25,990 nt of DNA from JANNXQ01 sp038238555 (GTDB taxonomy: Bacteria; Verrucomicrobiota; Verrucomicrobiia; Chthoniobacterales; Chthoniobacteraceae). Location of the stretch: NCBI GenBank assembly GCA_038238555.1, contig JBBRXP010000073.1, positions 1-25,990 on the forward strand, read 5' to 3'. The notes beneath the pieces were generated by a model, which worked only from the letters and a program-made list of their open reading frames with translations, ran no database searches and was not told where the DNA came from. Within the stretch, counting starts at the first letter, position 1. Each line of letters starts with the position of its first letter. The translations under genes were made by a program, and so were the position numbers. Of this stretch, positions 1 to 6,504 are shown one piece after another.

Positions 1-1
1 C

Positions 2-61
2 TTCCCAATATCACGGAAGGGTTTCCCAATATCACGGAAGCGTTTCTCCGTATCACGCAAG
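2..61. repeat. Three tandem 18-bp units, 21-bp period
   Basis: The unit ttcccaatatcacggaag occurs exactly at 2-19 and 23-40 and in degenerate form at 44-61, giving a 21-bp period. The array may continue past the left edge. The copies are too similar in spacing and too short to be a CRISPR array. No function is apparent. Confidence 0.75.
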
Positions 62-97
62 CACTTGGAATATTACCCTAGAAACGGCGATGGGATG

Positions 98-210
98 TCA
101 CGCAAAGGCGCAAAGGCGCAAAGAAGAAGGATCTGTTGAGAACGCCCGTTCACCTGTCGGGTGAATGCGGAGGACGTCACAAATCTTTGCGCCTTTGCGC
201 CTTTGCGTGA
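98..210. repeat. 26-bp perfect inverted repeat with 61-bp spacer
   Basis: The arm at 98-123 (tcacg followed by iterated caaaggcg) is the exact reverse complement of 185-210. The arms contain a 9-bp periodic core (GGCGCAAA-type). The spacer holds a smaller hairpin with 6-bp arms ttcacc/ggtgaa at 149-165. As RNA it would form a long stem-loop. It lies downstream of the minus-strand ABC permease, so a role in 3' end formation or simply a dispersed palindromic repeat are both possible. The short plus-strand reading frame across it is judged non-coding. Confidence 0.7.
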
Positions 211-393
211 ATTCCTTTCGTCCCATTGGCCGGATTTAGCTTACCTTGAGGAATTTACCTTTCGCTTCAATCGCCGGAAATCGGCTTCTCGAGGCAAACT
301 CTTTTACCGATGGGTTCAGCAAGCGGGGGAGGTTGCGCCCGCCCCTTGCAAGCAATTCCGAGGTGGCAATCCCAAGGCGTGGGGTAGGTTGAG

Positions 394-560
394 CCTAAAT
401 TCGTGATTGGATGTCAGCCGAATGGGGTCAGACCAATGAGAATGAAGAGATACGGCGAAGGAATCGCATCACCCTGTGGGTGAGGCGCAAACCCCGTGAG
501 GGATCCCATTGGCCTTCATTCGGTTGACACCATGGGCTGACGGCCATCGCCGCTTTTAGG
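394..560. repeat. Palindromic dispersed element, copy 1 (167 bp)
   Basis: This stretch is highly similar, in the same orientation, to 1748-1913. It starts cctaaattcgtgattgg and ends in the inverted form cgccgcttttagg. Its ends are imperfect inverted repeats about 50 bp long: both arms carry CCTAAA, then ATGG or ATTGG, then GTCAGCCGAATGG. The centre carries a further hairpin, caccctgtgggtg. It encodes no protein. The structure fits a MITE-like or REP-like non-autonomous element. Here it sits just downstream of the FtsX-type permease stop. Confidence 0.8.
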
Positions 561-588
561 TGGAGTCAACCTAGGATAGCCTTATTGC

Positions 589-1740
589 TCAATCCAGCGT
601 CTTGAGCCCCTCGACCACAGTCATGCGCGCGACGGCAATTGATGGCGCGATGCTCGAGAGGATGCCGAGCGCGGCGGCCACGAGCGTGGCCAGGCCGAGG
701 ATGCGCGGCGTGACTTCGAGGGTGAGGAAGAAGCCGCTCGTTGCCTTTGGCACATCTACCGAGACGGAGAGCAGCCACGCGCCGCCAGCGCCGAGCAGTG
801 CGCCGCCAAGTGCGAGGGCAAAGCTTTCCGCGAGGATGAAAGCGAGCAGCTCGCGCCGCTGGTAGCCGATGGCCTTGAGCACGGCCAGCTCGCGGAAGCG
901 TTCGCGGATGGCCATGCTCATGGTGCTGGCCGAGACCACCAGAAGCGTGGCGACGATGGCGCTGCAGATCGCTCCGATGAGCACTTTCAAATTCCCGATC
1001 ATCGAGACAAAAGACATCTGGAAGGCGCGCTCGGTCTCGGCGCGCACTTCATTGGCGCTGCTTGCAAAGGCGTGGGTGATGGCCTCGATGACGCGCGGCG
1101 CCACTTCTGCCGATTCGGCGCGCACCCACCACATGCCGACCTGGCCCCAATTGCCCATTGCTTCGTCGAGATACGTCTGGTGGAACCAGCAGTTGCGGTC
1201 GTCGAGCGTGCCGGAATAGATGCCGAGGATCTTCAGTTCGAGATCGCACGGGTAGAGGGTGCCGATGAGGGTGATCTTCTGGCCGAGCCGCAGCTTGTAA
1301 CGCTCGGCGGTGTCCTTGCCGACGATGCACGAAGTGCGGTCGGCGATCCAGGCCTGGCGCTGATCTTCGGGCATGGTGGCTTCGCCGAAAAGGGTGCGCA
1401 TCTTGGCGGGATCGATTCCGAATTGTGCGAAGCCGATGCTCTCGTCGTCCTTAAATTTTCCGCCGAAATAAGTGAGCGGTGTCACGCACGCCACACCGGG
1501 GATTTTTTCGATGACCGGCCCTTGCCGCGCGGGCAGCGGCTGCGCGAGCGACACGCGGCTGCGCACGGCGATGCGCAGCGAAGCGCCGATGTCCTCCGGC
1601 GGCTGGGTGATTTCGCGCAGCACCACTTGCAGCGCGACAAAGAGGAAGAGCGAGACGGCGACGCTGAGGATGGAAAGCAGGGCGCGGCGCTTGTTGCGCA
1701 GGGCATTTTTTGCGATGAAGCCGGCAGCGGTCATAGGCAA
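589..1740 (-). CDS. ABC transporter permease, FtsX/MacB type
   Basis: This 383-residue inner-membrane protein is the permease half of an FtsX/MacB/DevC-type ABC system. A membrane segment lies at residues 19-41, followed by a large extracytoplasmic domain (about 45-245). Three C-terminal segments follow near 252-275, 300-325 and 345-370. The FtsX-family coupling region RERFRELAVLKAIGY is at 279-293, just after the second segment. Such permeases transmit ATPase strokes to the periplasmic domain for export of lipids, peptides or drugs, or for lipoprotein handling; the substrate cannot be told here. The ATPase is immediately upstream on the same strand but is separated by a 166-bp palindromic repeat. 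No membrane-fusion (HlyD/MacA) gene is visible. The start MPMTAAGF follows the end of the repeat by 7 bases, so its leader is largely repeat-derived. Confidence 0.9.
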   Translation of the reverse strand: MPMTAAGFIAKNALRNKRRALLSILSVAVSLFLFVALQVVLREITQPPEDIGASLRIAVRSRVSLAQPLPARQGPVIEKIPGVACVTPLTYFGGKFKDDESIGFAQFGIDPAKMRTLFGEATMPEDQRQAWIADRTSCIVGKDTAERYKLRLGQKITLIGTLYPCDLELKILGIYSGTLDDRNCWFHQTYLDEAMGNWGQVGMWWVRAESAEVAPRVIEAITHAFASSANEVRAETERAFQMSFVSMIGNLKVLIGAICSAIVATLLVVSASTMSMAIRERFRELAVLKAIGYQRRELLAFILAESFALALGGALLGAGGAWLLSVSVDVPKATSGFFLTLEVTPRILGLATLVAAALGILSSIAPSIAVARMTVVEGLKTLD

Positions 1741-1747
1741 TGTTCAA

Positions 1748-1913
1748 CCTAAATTCGTGATTGGATGTCAGCCGAATGGGGTCAGGCGAATGAGAATGAA
1801 GAGAGACGGCGAAGGAATCGCACCACCCTGTGGGTGATGCGCCCACCTCGAGGGATCCCATTGGCCTTCATTCGGTTGACACCATTCGGCTGACGGCCAT
1901 CGCCGCTTTTAGG
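1748..1913. repeat. Palindromic dispersed element, copy 2 (166 bp)
   Basis: This second copy of the 394-560 element, in the same orientation, lies between the ABC ATPase and permease genes. It has the same CCTAAA...TTTTAGG ends and the same central caccctgtgggtg hairpin, with scattered point differences in the middle. Its right end abuts the ATPase stop codon (1915-1917), and its left end is 7 bases from the permease start codon. The two genes are therefore joined only through this element. Confidence 0.85.
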
Positions 1914-1914
1914 T

Positions 1915-2607
1915 TCAATTTTCAATTGGCAATTGAAAATTGGCGATGATCCCTTTTTCAAGATGCACGCTGCGCGATCCAAACGCCGCGGCCCGCGGGT
2001 CGTGCGTGACCATGATGACGGTCTTGCCAGCCTGCCTGCTCAAGGTCTGGAGAATGTTGAGCACGTCGTCGGCGGATTGGGAATCGAGGTTGCCGGTGGG
2101 TTCGTCGGCGACGATGAGCCGCGGATCGGTGACGAGCGCGCGTGCGATGGCCACGCGCTGTTCCTGGCCGCCGGAGAGCTGGCGCGGAAGGTGCCGATGC
2201 CGGTCGGCGACACCCACCAAATCGAGCGCAGCCATCGCCAACTCGCGCCGCCTGCCCGCGGAGAGCCGGATGAGCAGCAGCGGCAACTCGACATTCTCAC
2301 AAGCGGTGAGGACCGGGATGAGATTGAAGGTTTGAAAAACAAATCCGACGTTTTGATTCCGCCAATCGGCGAGCTGCGATTCGTCGAGTACATCGACCCG
2401 CACGCCTTGCACCACGCAACTGCCGGAGGTCGGCCGGTCGATGCCGGCGAGGATGTGAAGCAGCGTGGATTTGCCGGAGCCCGAGGGGCCCATGAGCACT
2501 AGGAACTCGCCTCCTTTTATCTCGAGCGAAACGTCATTGAGCGCGCGGACCTCGATCTCGCCTTGCCTGTAAATCTTGGTGAGGTGCTCAATGGCCACGA
2601 TGGACAT
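1915..2607 (-). CDS. ABC transporter ATP-binding protein, MacB/LolD type
   Basis: This 230-residue cytoplasmic ATPase powers the FtsX-type permease encoded next. Walker A GPSGSGKST is at residues 40-48, the Q-loop glutamine at 92, the signature LSGGQEQR at 144-151, Walker B LIVADEP at 164-170 and the switch histidine (THD) at 202. NLDSQSADDVL after Walker B is typical of the MacB/LolD group. The start MSIVAIEHL at 2607 was chosen because family proteins begin there; the frame is open for another 63 codons upstream, but that stretch is low in family character and overlaps the small gene at 2663-2839. The last eight residues are encoded by an AT-rich palindrome, so the native C-terminus may have been altered by repeat insertion. 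Confidence 0.93.
   Translation of the reverse strand: MSIVAIEHLTKIYRQGEIEVRALNDVSLEIKGGEFLVLMGPSGSGKSTLLHILAGIDRPTSGSCVVQGVRVDVLDESQLADWRNQNVGFVFQTFNLIPVLTACENVELPLLLIRLSAGRRRELAMAALDLVGVADRHRHLPRQLSGGQEQRVAIARALVTDPRLIVADEPTGNLDSQSADDVLNILQTLSRQAGKTVIMVTHDPRAAAFGSRSVHLEKGIIANFQLPIEN
1916..1942. repeat. 13-bp perfect palindrome inside ATPase 3' end
   Basis: The arms caattttcaattg (1916-1928) and caattgaaaattg (1930-1942) are exact reverse complements around a single base. The AT-rich palindrome stands out in GC-rich coding sequence. It encodes the last residues (NFQLPIEN) of the ABC ATPase and touches the stop codon. Confidence 0.8.
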
Positions 2608-2662
2608 TGGCCACACCCTGCGCGCTGGAATGCGCCCATTGCAACTTTCCCTTCGAGTGAAT

Positions 2663-2839
2663 TCAGGCCGCTTCCCGCAGTCGGCGCTGGCGATGGGACA
2701 GGCACACGCGGCCGCGACGAAAGAGATCTTCGAGCGCGGCAGCGGCTTCACGGGGATTGTGACTCGAGGCAGAGACGGCGACAACGAGATCGCCAAGAGT
2801 GAGGGAAAAACGTGGATTTTTCTTGAGGGGCTTGTTCAT
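2663..2839 (-). CDS. Small protein of unknown function, 58 aa
   Basis: A 58-residue frame starts MNKPLKKNPRFSLTLGDL and contains NPREAAAALEDLFRRGRV. It looks like a real compact helical protein: an N-terminal basic stretch, a hydrophobic LGDLVVAVSA segment, then a charged helix with an LEDLFRRGRV motif. I do not recognise a named family. It lies 55 bp upstream of the ABC ATPase on the same strand, so it is probably the first gene of the exporter unit. The frame continues 27 codons upstream to an ATG at 2920, but that part looks like non-coding leader. There is no clear Shine-Dalgarno sequence. A spurious frame cannot be excluded. Confidence 0.5.
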   Translation of the reverse strand: MNKPLKKNPRFSLTLGDLVVAVSASSHNPREAAAALEDLFRRGRVCLSHRQRRLREAA

Positions 2840-2923
2840 GCCGCACTGGAGTAACTTATCCCGTGCCGAGCGCTTCCCCCTCTGTAGAGCGAAGGCGAAA
2901 GGAGAAGGGATTGTCCGCATCCG

Positions 2924-3907
2924 CTACAATCGTGTCGGCCTACCGTCATCATCCTCCGCGCGTGGAAAACCGCGGCGGAGTTGCATGGCGACGTTTGCCA
3001 GGAGAATGAGCCCACCGCCCGCGAGCAGTCGCCAGGTGAGAGATTCGCTGGCGTATCGCGTCTGCATGAGCCCGCTCAACCACCCGGGCAGCACCAGCGC
3101 GGAGAGGGATGCAAAGACGGGCTCAAAGCCGTAAATGATCCCAGCCTCGGTGGGAGTAACGTGGCGCTGCCAGTGATTCATGAGCAGGAAGGCAAAGAGC
3201 GAACAGAAGAGCGTCTCGGCACAGAGCAGCGCGATATTTCCGGGCCGCTGCCACACCCTCCACATCGCTGCCGGCGACGGCGCGGCGGAAAATGCCACGA
3301 CCCCGAGCAGCACCGCGACCATTGCAAACATCACGAGCGTCGTGGCCATCGCGCGATTGTCCGCGTTCTTCTCACCATCGAGCAGCAGAATCTGCCAGGT
3401 GAAAAAACCCGTCGAGAGCAGAGTCTCCGCTTCGCCGCGGCCGAGCCGCAGCGAGCGCGGATCGAATCCCGCGAGCACCGCCGAGCCCACGAGCACCAGC
3501 GCCACGCAAGCTGTCGCCCGCCCGCCGAGCGCGCGCCGATGCGCCGCCGCCAGCCACAGCGGCACGAGCACACAGCAGAATTGCGTGAGGAAGGCGCTGG
3601 TCGAGGCGAGCGTGTGATCCAGCGCGTCCGCCTGAAGGAAAAGTCCACCCGAAGCCGCGAGCCCGAGCGCGGCACCCTGGCGCCATTCCGTGGGCCGGAT
3701 GCGCCCCGCGCGCAGCACAAAAGGCAGCAGACACAATGCGCCCAACACACAGCGCGCCGAGTGACCAAGCGCCCCGAGGAACCAGGAATTCGACGCAGGT
3801 TCGATCGCCCGCTGGCCGGCGTAGAGCGCCTTGGTAAGCGGAAAGCTCAAGCCCCACCACGCGGTGGCCGCGATGAGCCACAGCACCGCCCGGCCGTGCA
3901 TCTTCAT
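2924..3907 (-). CDS. EamA/DMT-family transporter
   Basis: This 327-residue inner-membrane protein has about ten hydrophobic segments arranged as two EamA halves. It begins MKMHGRAVLWLIAATAWWG, with WWGLSFPLTKAL being the usual first-helix pattern of drug/metabolite transporters. The second half contains AETLFCSLFAFLLMNHWQ and EAGIIYGFEPVFASL; the latter resembles the conserved A-x-x-x-x-L-x-P-V motif near helix 9. Substrate is unknown; relatives export amino acids, nucleobases or other metabolites. The start at 3907 overlaps the stop of the uracil-DNA glycosylase gene in an ATGA, indicating translational coupling and choosing this start over an ATG 87 bp upstream. It is the last gene of the adk-fmt-udg unit. 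Confidence 0.88.
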   Translation of the reverse strand: MKMHGRAVLWLIAATAWWGLSFPLTKALYAGQRAIEPASNSWFLGALGHSARCVLGALCLLPFVLRAGRIRPTEWRQGAALGLAASGGLFLQADALDHTLASTSAFLTQFCCVLVPLWLAAAHRRALGGRATACVALVLVGSAVLAGFDPRSLRLGRGEAETLLSTGFFTWQILLLDGEKNADNRAMATTLVMFAMVAVLLGVVAFSAAPSPAAMWRVWQRPGNIALLCAETLFCSLFAFLLMNHWQRHVTPTEAGIIYGFEPVFASLSALVLPGWLSGLMQTRYASESLTWRLLAGGGLILLANVAMQLRRGFPRAEDDDGRPTRL

Positions 3908-4506
3908 CGCGGGGGAAGCGGCCACGCTGGGTGGCGCACGATCAAGTCCAGCGCGGCCGCGAGCAGCGTGCGCCCCGGCTCCATGCGGTGCCACGGCGAT
4001 GCGCCGGAAGGATGCGGCAGCGGCACGACATCGAAGGACTGGTCACAATAAGTGACCACAAACTTTTTCCCGATCACGTCGGTGAGTTTTTCAAACGGGA
4101 AGAATTGCGCGATCGCCAGCTTGCCGATCGGCAGCACCAGCGCGGGCCGCAGCAGCACGATCTCCGCTTCGAGCCAGCGCCGGCAATTTGCGATCTCCCC
4201 CGGGTCCGGCACCCGATCGCCGCCCGCGCTCGTCTTTCCCGGAAAGCAACGGCACACCGCCGCCATGTAGATCGTCGCGCGGAACTCGGCTTCGCTCATC
4301 CCGCACGCCTGCTGAAACCAGCCGAAGAGCGTCTTGCCGGCCGTCCAGGCAAAAGGCCGGCCGAGCACCGGCTCCTTTACACCCGGCGCCTGGCCCACGG
4401 AGATCACGCGGCTCCACACCGCGCTGCCGGAGACCGCGGGGCGGTGCATCTTTGGGCAGAGGGTGCAGCCGCGCAGCGCGGCGATGTGGGCATCGAGCGC
4501 TGTCAT
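3904..4506 (-). CDS. Uracil-DNA glycosylase, family 4-like (Fe-S)
   Basis: This 200-residue cytoplasmic DNA-repair enzyme is predicted to cleave uracil from DNA. The first active-site motif is GQAPG at residues 38-42, followed by GRPFAWTAG (49-57), where family 4 usually reads GEAPG and G-x-PF-x-G-x-AG. The second motif is HPSGASPW at 165-172. Cysteines C14, C17, C85 or C87, and C108 are placed as the four ligands of the family's [4Fe-4S] cluster; CRCFPG and the later IANCRRWL match the family pattern. The start MTALDAHIAAL overlaps the fmt stop codon by an ATGA. The glutamine in GQAPG instead of glutamate is a mild variant that also occurs in related families, so family 5 or an unassigned subfamily remains possible. 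Confidence 0.87.
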   Translation of the reverse strand: MTALDAHIAALRGCTLCPKMHRPAVSGSAVWSRVISVGQAPGVKEPVLGRPFAWTAGKTLFGWFQQACGMSEAEFRATIYMAAVCRCFPGKTSAGGDRVPDPGEIANCRRWLEAEIVLLRPALVLPIGKLAIAQFFPFEKLTDVIGKKFVVTYCDQSFDVVPLPHPSGASPWHRMEPGRTLLAAALDLIVRHPAWPLPPR

Positions 4507-5438
4507 CCGAGCACCGTGCCGGGGGGCACCGGATGGCCGAGCAGAAAGTCGCGCGCGGACATGCGCCGCTTGCCTTCGATCTGGATGTCGCGCAGCAGCA
4601 CCGCGCCTTCGCCCGCCGCGACGAGGATGCCGCGGCGGTCCGTGCGAAGCACTGTCCCGGGCGCTCCGCTCTCGCGACGGTGCTGAATGCAGGAGAAGAT
4701 TTTCAATTTGCGCGGGCCGTCGGGCGTGGGCAGCCAGGTGTGCGCGGCGGGCCATGGATTCATCGCGCGAATGCGGCGGTCGATCGCGGCTCGCGACGCG
4801 CGCCAGTCGATGGCGCCATTTTCGCGAGAAAGTTTCGGCGCGTAATTTGCCAGCGATTCATCCTGTGGAATGCGCGGCGCATTTCCCGCGAGGAGAAGCG
4901 GCCATGCCTCGCCGAGGGCCTTCATTGCAAGGATCGCGAGCCGGTCGTGCAGCGTGCCGCCGGTCTCGCGGCGGCGGATCGGCGTCTCTTTTTTCAAAAC
5001 GATGTCGCCCGTGTCGAGCCCCTCGGCCATGTGCATGACGCTGATTCCCGTCACCCGGTCGCCGGCCTCGATCGCCGCCTGGATGGGCGCCGCGCCGCGC
5101 CAGCGCGGAAGCAGCGAGGCGTGCAAATTCACGCACGCGAGGCGCGCCGCATCGAGCACGGCCCGCGGCAGGAGCTGGCCGTAAGCCATCACCACGATCA
5201 CGTCGGCCCGCAGCGCCTGCACATCCGCGATCGCATCCGGGGCGCGCAATCGTGCCGGCTGAAAAACGCGCGCGCCGCGAGCGGCGGCGAGTTGCTTGAT
5301 GGGCGATGCGCGCATCTCCTGCCGGCGCCCGGCCGGCTTGTCGGGCTGCGTGAAGACCGCCGCGACCTCGCTGTTTTCCAGCAACCAACGCAGCGCCGGC
5401 ACGCCGATCTCGCCCGTGCCCATGAAGAGGGAGCGCAT
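4503..5438 (-). CDS. fmt: Methionyl-tRNA formyltransferase
   Basis: This 311-residue enzyme transfers a formyl group from 10-formyltetrahydrofolate to initiator Met-tRNA. The N-terminus MRSLFMGTGEIGVPAL is the usual formyltransferase start. Catalytic residues are visible as N104 and H106 in VNLHASLLPRWRGAAPIQ (103-120) and D142 in EGLDTGD (139-145), in the same spacing as N106/H108/D144 of the E. coli enzyme. MNPWPAAHTW in the second half and a C-terminal RNA-binding domain follow. The start at 5438 is fixed by homology; the frame upstream runs through a palindromic repeat beginning 9 bases before the ATG, and no Shine-Dalgarno is seen. Its stop overlaps the next gene by ATGA. Confidence 0.96.
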   Translation of the reverse strand: MRSLFMGTGEIGVPALRWLLENSEVAAVFTQPDKPAGRRQEMRASPIKQLAAARGARVFQPARLRAPDAIADVQALRADVIVVMAYGQLLPRAVLDAARLACVNLHASLLPRWRGAAPIQAAIEAGDRVTGISVMHMAEGLDTGDIVLKKETPIRRRETGGTLHDRLAILAMKALGEAWPLLLAGNAPRIPQDESLANYAPKLSRENGAIDWRASRAAIDRRIRAMNPWPAAHTWLPTPDGPRKLKIFSCIQHRRESGAPGTVLRTDRRGILVAAGEGAVLLRDIQIEGKRRMSARDFLLGHPVPPGTVLG

Positions 5439-5446
5439 TAGCGTAC

Positions 5447-5640
5447 GGGGAGCATACGTGTCCCGCGTGTTGGTCGCGGCGTCTCGCTGCGATGAACTTT
5501 TGAAACTGTGCGATTCGCGCAGGATCTCCGCCGCGGGCTGGGCGGTCTCTCGTTGCGGAAACCTGGTTTCCGATCGCGCGCCGCAAAAGTCCGTCGCGGC
5601 GAGACACCACGACCAGACACGCGAGACGCGTGTGCTCCCC
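5447..5640. repeat. Palindromic dispersed element of the GGGGAGCACACGCG type, copy A
   Basis: About 194 bp with imperfect terminal inverted repeats of roughly 55 bp: the left end reads ggggagcatacgtgtcccgc and the right end is the inverted form ending gcgtgtgctcccc. Inside both arms is a second shared block (TGGTCG, GTCTCGC, ACTTTTG). It is related to 18637-18815. It carries no gene and fills most of the adk-fmt spacer, reaching within 9 bases of the fmt start codon. Confidence 0.8.
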
Positions 5641-5664
5641 GGCGCATCGTCCATTGGGCGCCCT

Positions 5665-6249
5665 TCACCCCTCCGCATTGATCGTCTGCAAAATTTCCGA
5701 GAGCACCTTCACCGGCGGCTGCGTCGCGTCGATGTCCTTGGTTCGCGACGGCCCGTAGTATTCGAGCACGGGCTTGGATTCCTCTTCGTAAGTCACCAGC
5801 CGGCGGCGGATCGTTTCCTCGTTCGCGTCATCAAAACGGTTTTCTTTCAGCGCGCGTTTTTTGAGCCGCGAGACGAGCGCATCGCGGTCCGGGCACGAGA
5901 GGTGAAAGACGCGCCGCACCTCGATCAAGTCCTCCATAATTTGCGCCTGCTGCGTGTTTCGCGGGATGCCGTCGAGCACCAGCGAATCGATGTCGGGCTT
6001 GAAAGTGTGCGCGCCCACGTTGTCGCCAATGCGCGCCATCCAGAGCTTTACCGTGATCTCATCCGGCACGAGCTCGCCGCGGCTCGAGAAATCGAGAAAG
6101 GCCTGGCCGACCGGCGTGCGCGTATCGAGCGAACGAAAGACATCGCCGCATGCGCAGTGAAAAAAGCGCGGCACCGTGCCGAGGATTTTTCCCTGCGTGC
6201 CCTTGCCGCTGCCCGGCGCGCCGATGAGGAGGTAGGTGCGGTACTTCAT
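5665..6249 (-). CDS. Adenylate kinase-family nucleoside monophosphate kinase (short form)
   Basis: This 194-residue cytoplasmic P-loop kinase transfers phosphate from ATP to a nucleoside monophosphate. The P-loop is GAPGSGKGT at residues 10-18. The NMP-binding region contains GDVFRSLD (35-42), and LDGIPRNTQQA (92-102) matches the family's DGFPR-x-x-x-QA. KRALKENRFDDANEETIRRR (131-150) replaces the long zinc/LID domain by the short loop seen in eukaryotic-type and short bacterial kinases. Because the usual long-LID Adk is also common in bacteria, this could be a second, accessory kinase; specificity for AMP rather than UMP/CMP is not proven. The start MKYRTYLLIG at 6249 is set by homology; upstream codons read through a simple repeat. 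Confidence 0.88.
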   Translation of the reverse strand: MKYRTYLLIGAPGSGKGTQGKILGTVPRFFHCACGDVFRSLDTRTPVGQAFLDFSSRGELVPDEITVKLWMARIGDNVGAHTFKPDIDSLVLDGIPRNTQQAQIMEDLIEVRRVFHLSCPDRDALVSRLKKRALKENRFDDANEETIRRRLVTYEEESKPVLEYYGPSRTKDIDATQPPVKVLSEILQTINAEG

Positions 6250-6256
6250 TGGGGAA

Positions 6257-6394
6257 GTTGAGTGTTGAGAGACGGAAGAAGTTGAGTGTTGAGAGTTGAA
6301 TGTTGAGTGGCCTCCGCGTTTCCGCTGTAGAGAGCGCTCCGCGCCAGAATGTGATGGCCGCCACTCAACACTCAACTCTCAACACTCAACTCTC
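6257..6394. repeat. GTTGAGTGTTGAGA repeat with 30-bp inverted arms
   Basis: The unit gttgagtgttgagag occurs at 6257-6271 and 6281-6295, and a longer block at 6281-6310 is inverted at 6361-6390 with one mismatch over 30 bp (50-bp spacer). It fills the divergent spacer between the adenylate kinase and the MFS gene, where promoters and ribosome-binding sites would be expected, and would form a long hairpin. Confidence 0.8.
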
Positions 6395-6504
6395 CCCGTC
6401 CCCTGCACGAGCCCCACGACGCCAAGATTCCGCGCGGCCACGATCCGTATGCCGCGTTTCGCTCGGCGGATTATCGGCGCTATTGGATCGGCGGTTTCAT
6501 CTCG

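Noticed and set aside
1..61. Possible CRISPR fragment
   Set aside because: The repeats are separated by only 3 bases with no unique spacers, and no cas gene is near.
161..406. 81-codon plus-strand frame in the left spacer
   Set aside because: It begins inside the 26-bp inverted repeat and runs into the dispersed element; no ribosome-binding site or family character.
4188..5441. Plus-strand open frame of 417 codons opposite the UDG and fmt genes
   Set aside because: Arginine-rich antisense of two well-identified genes.
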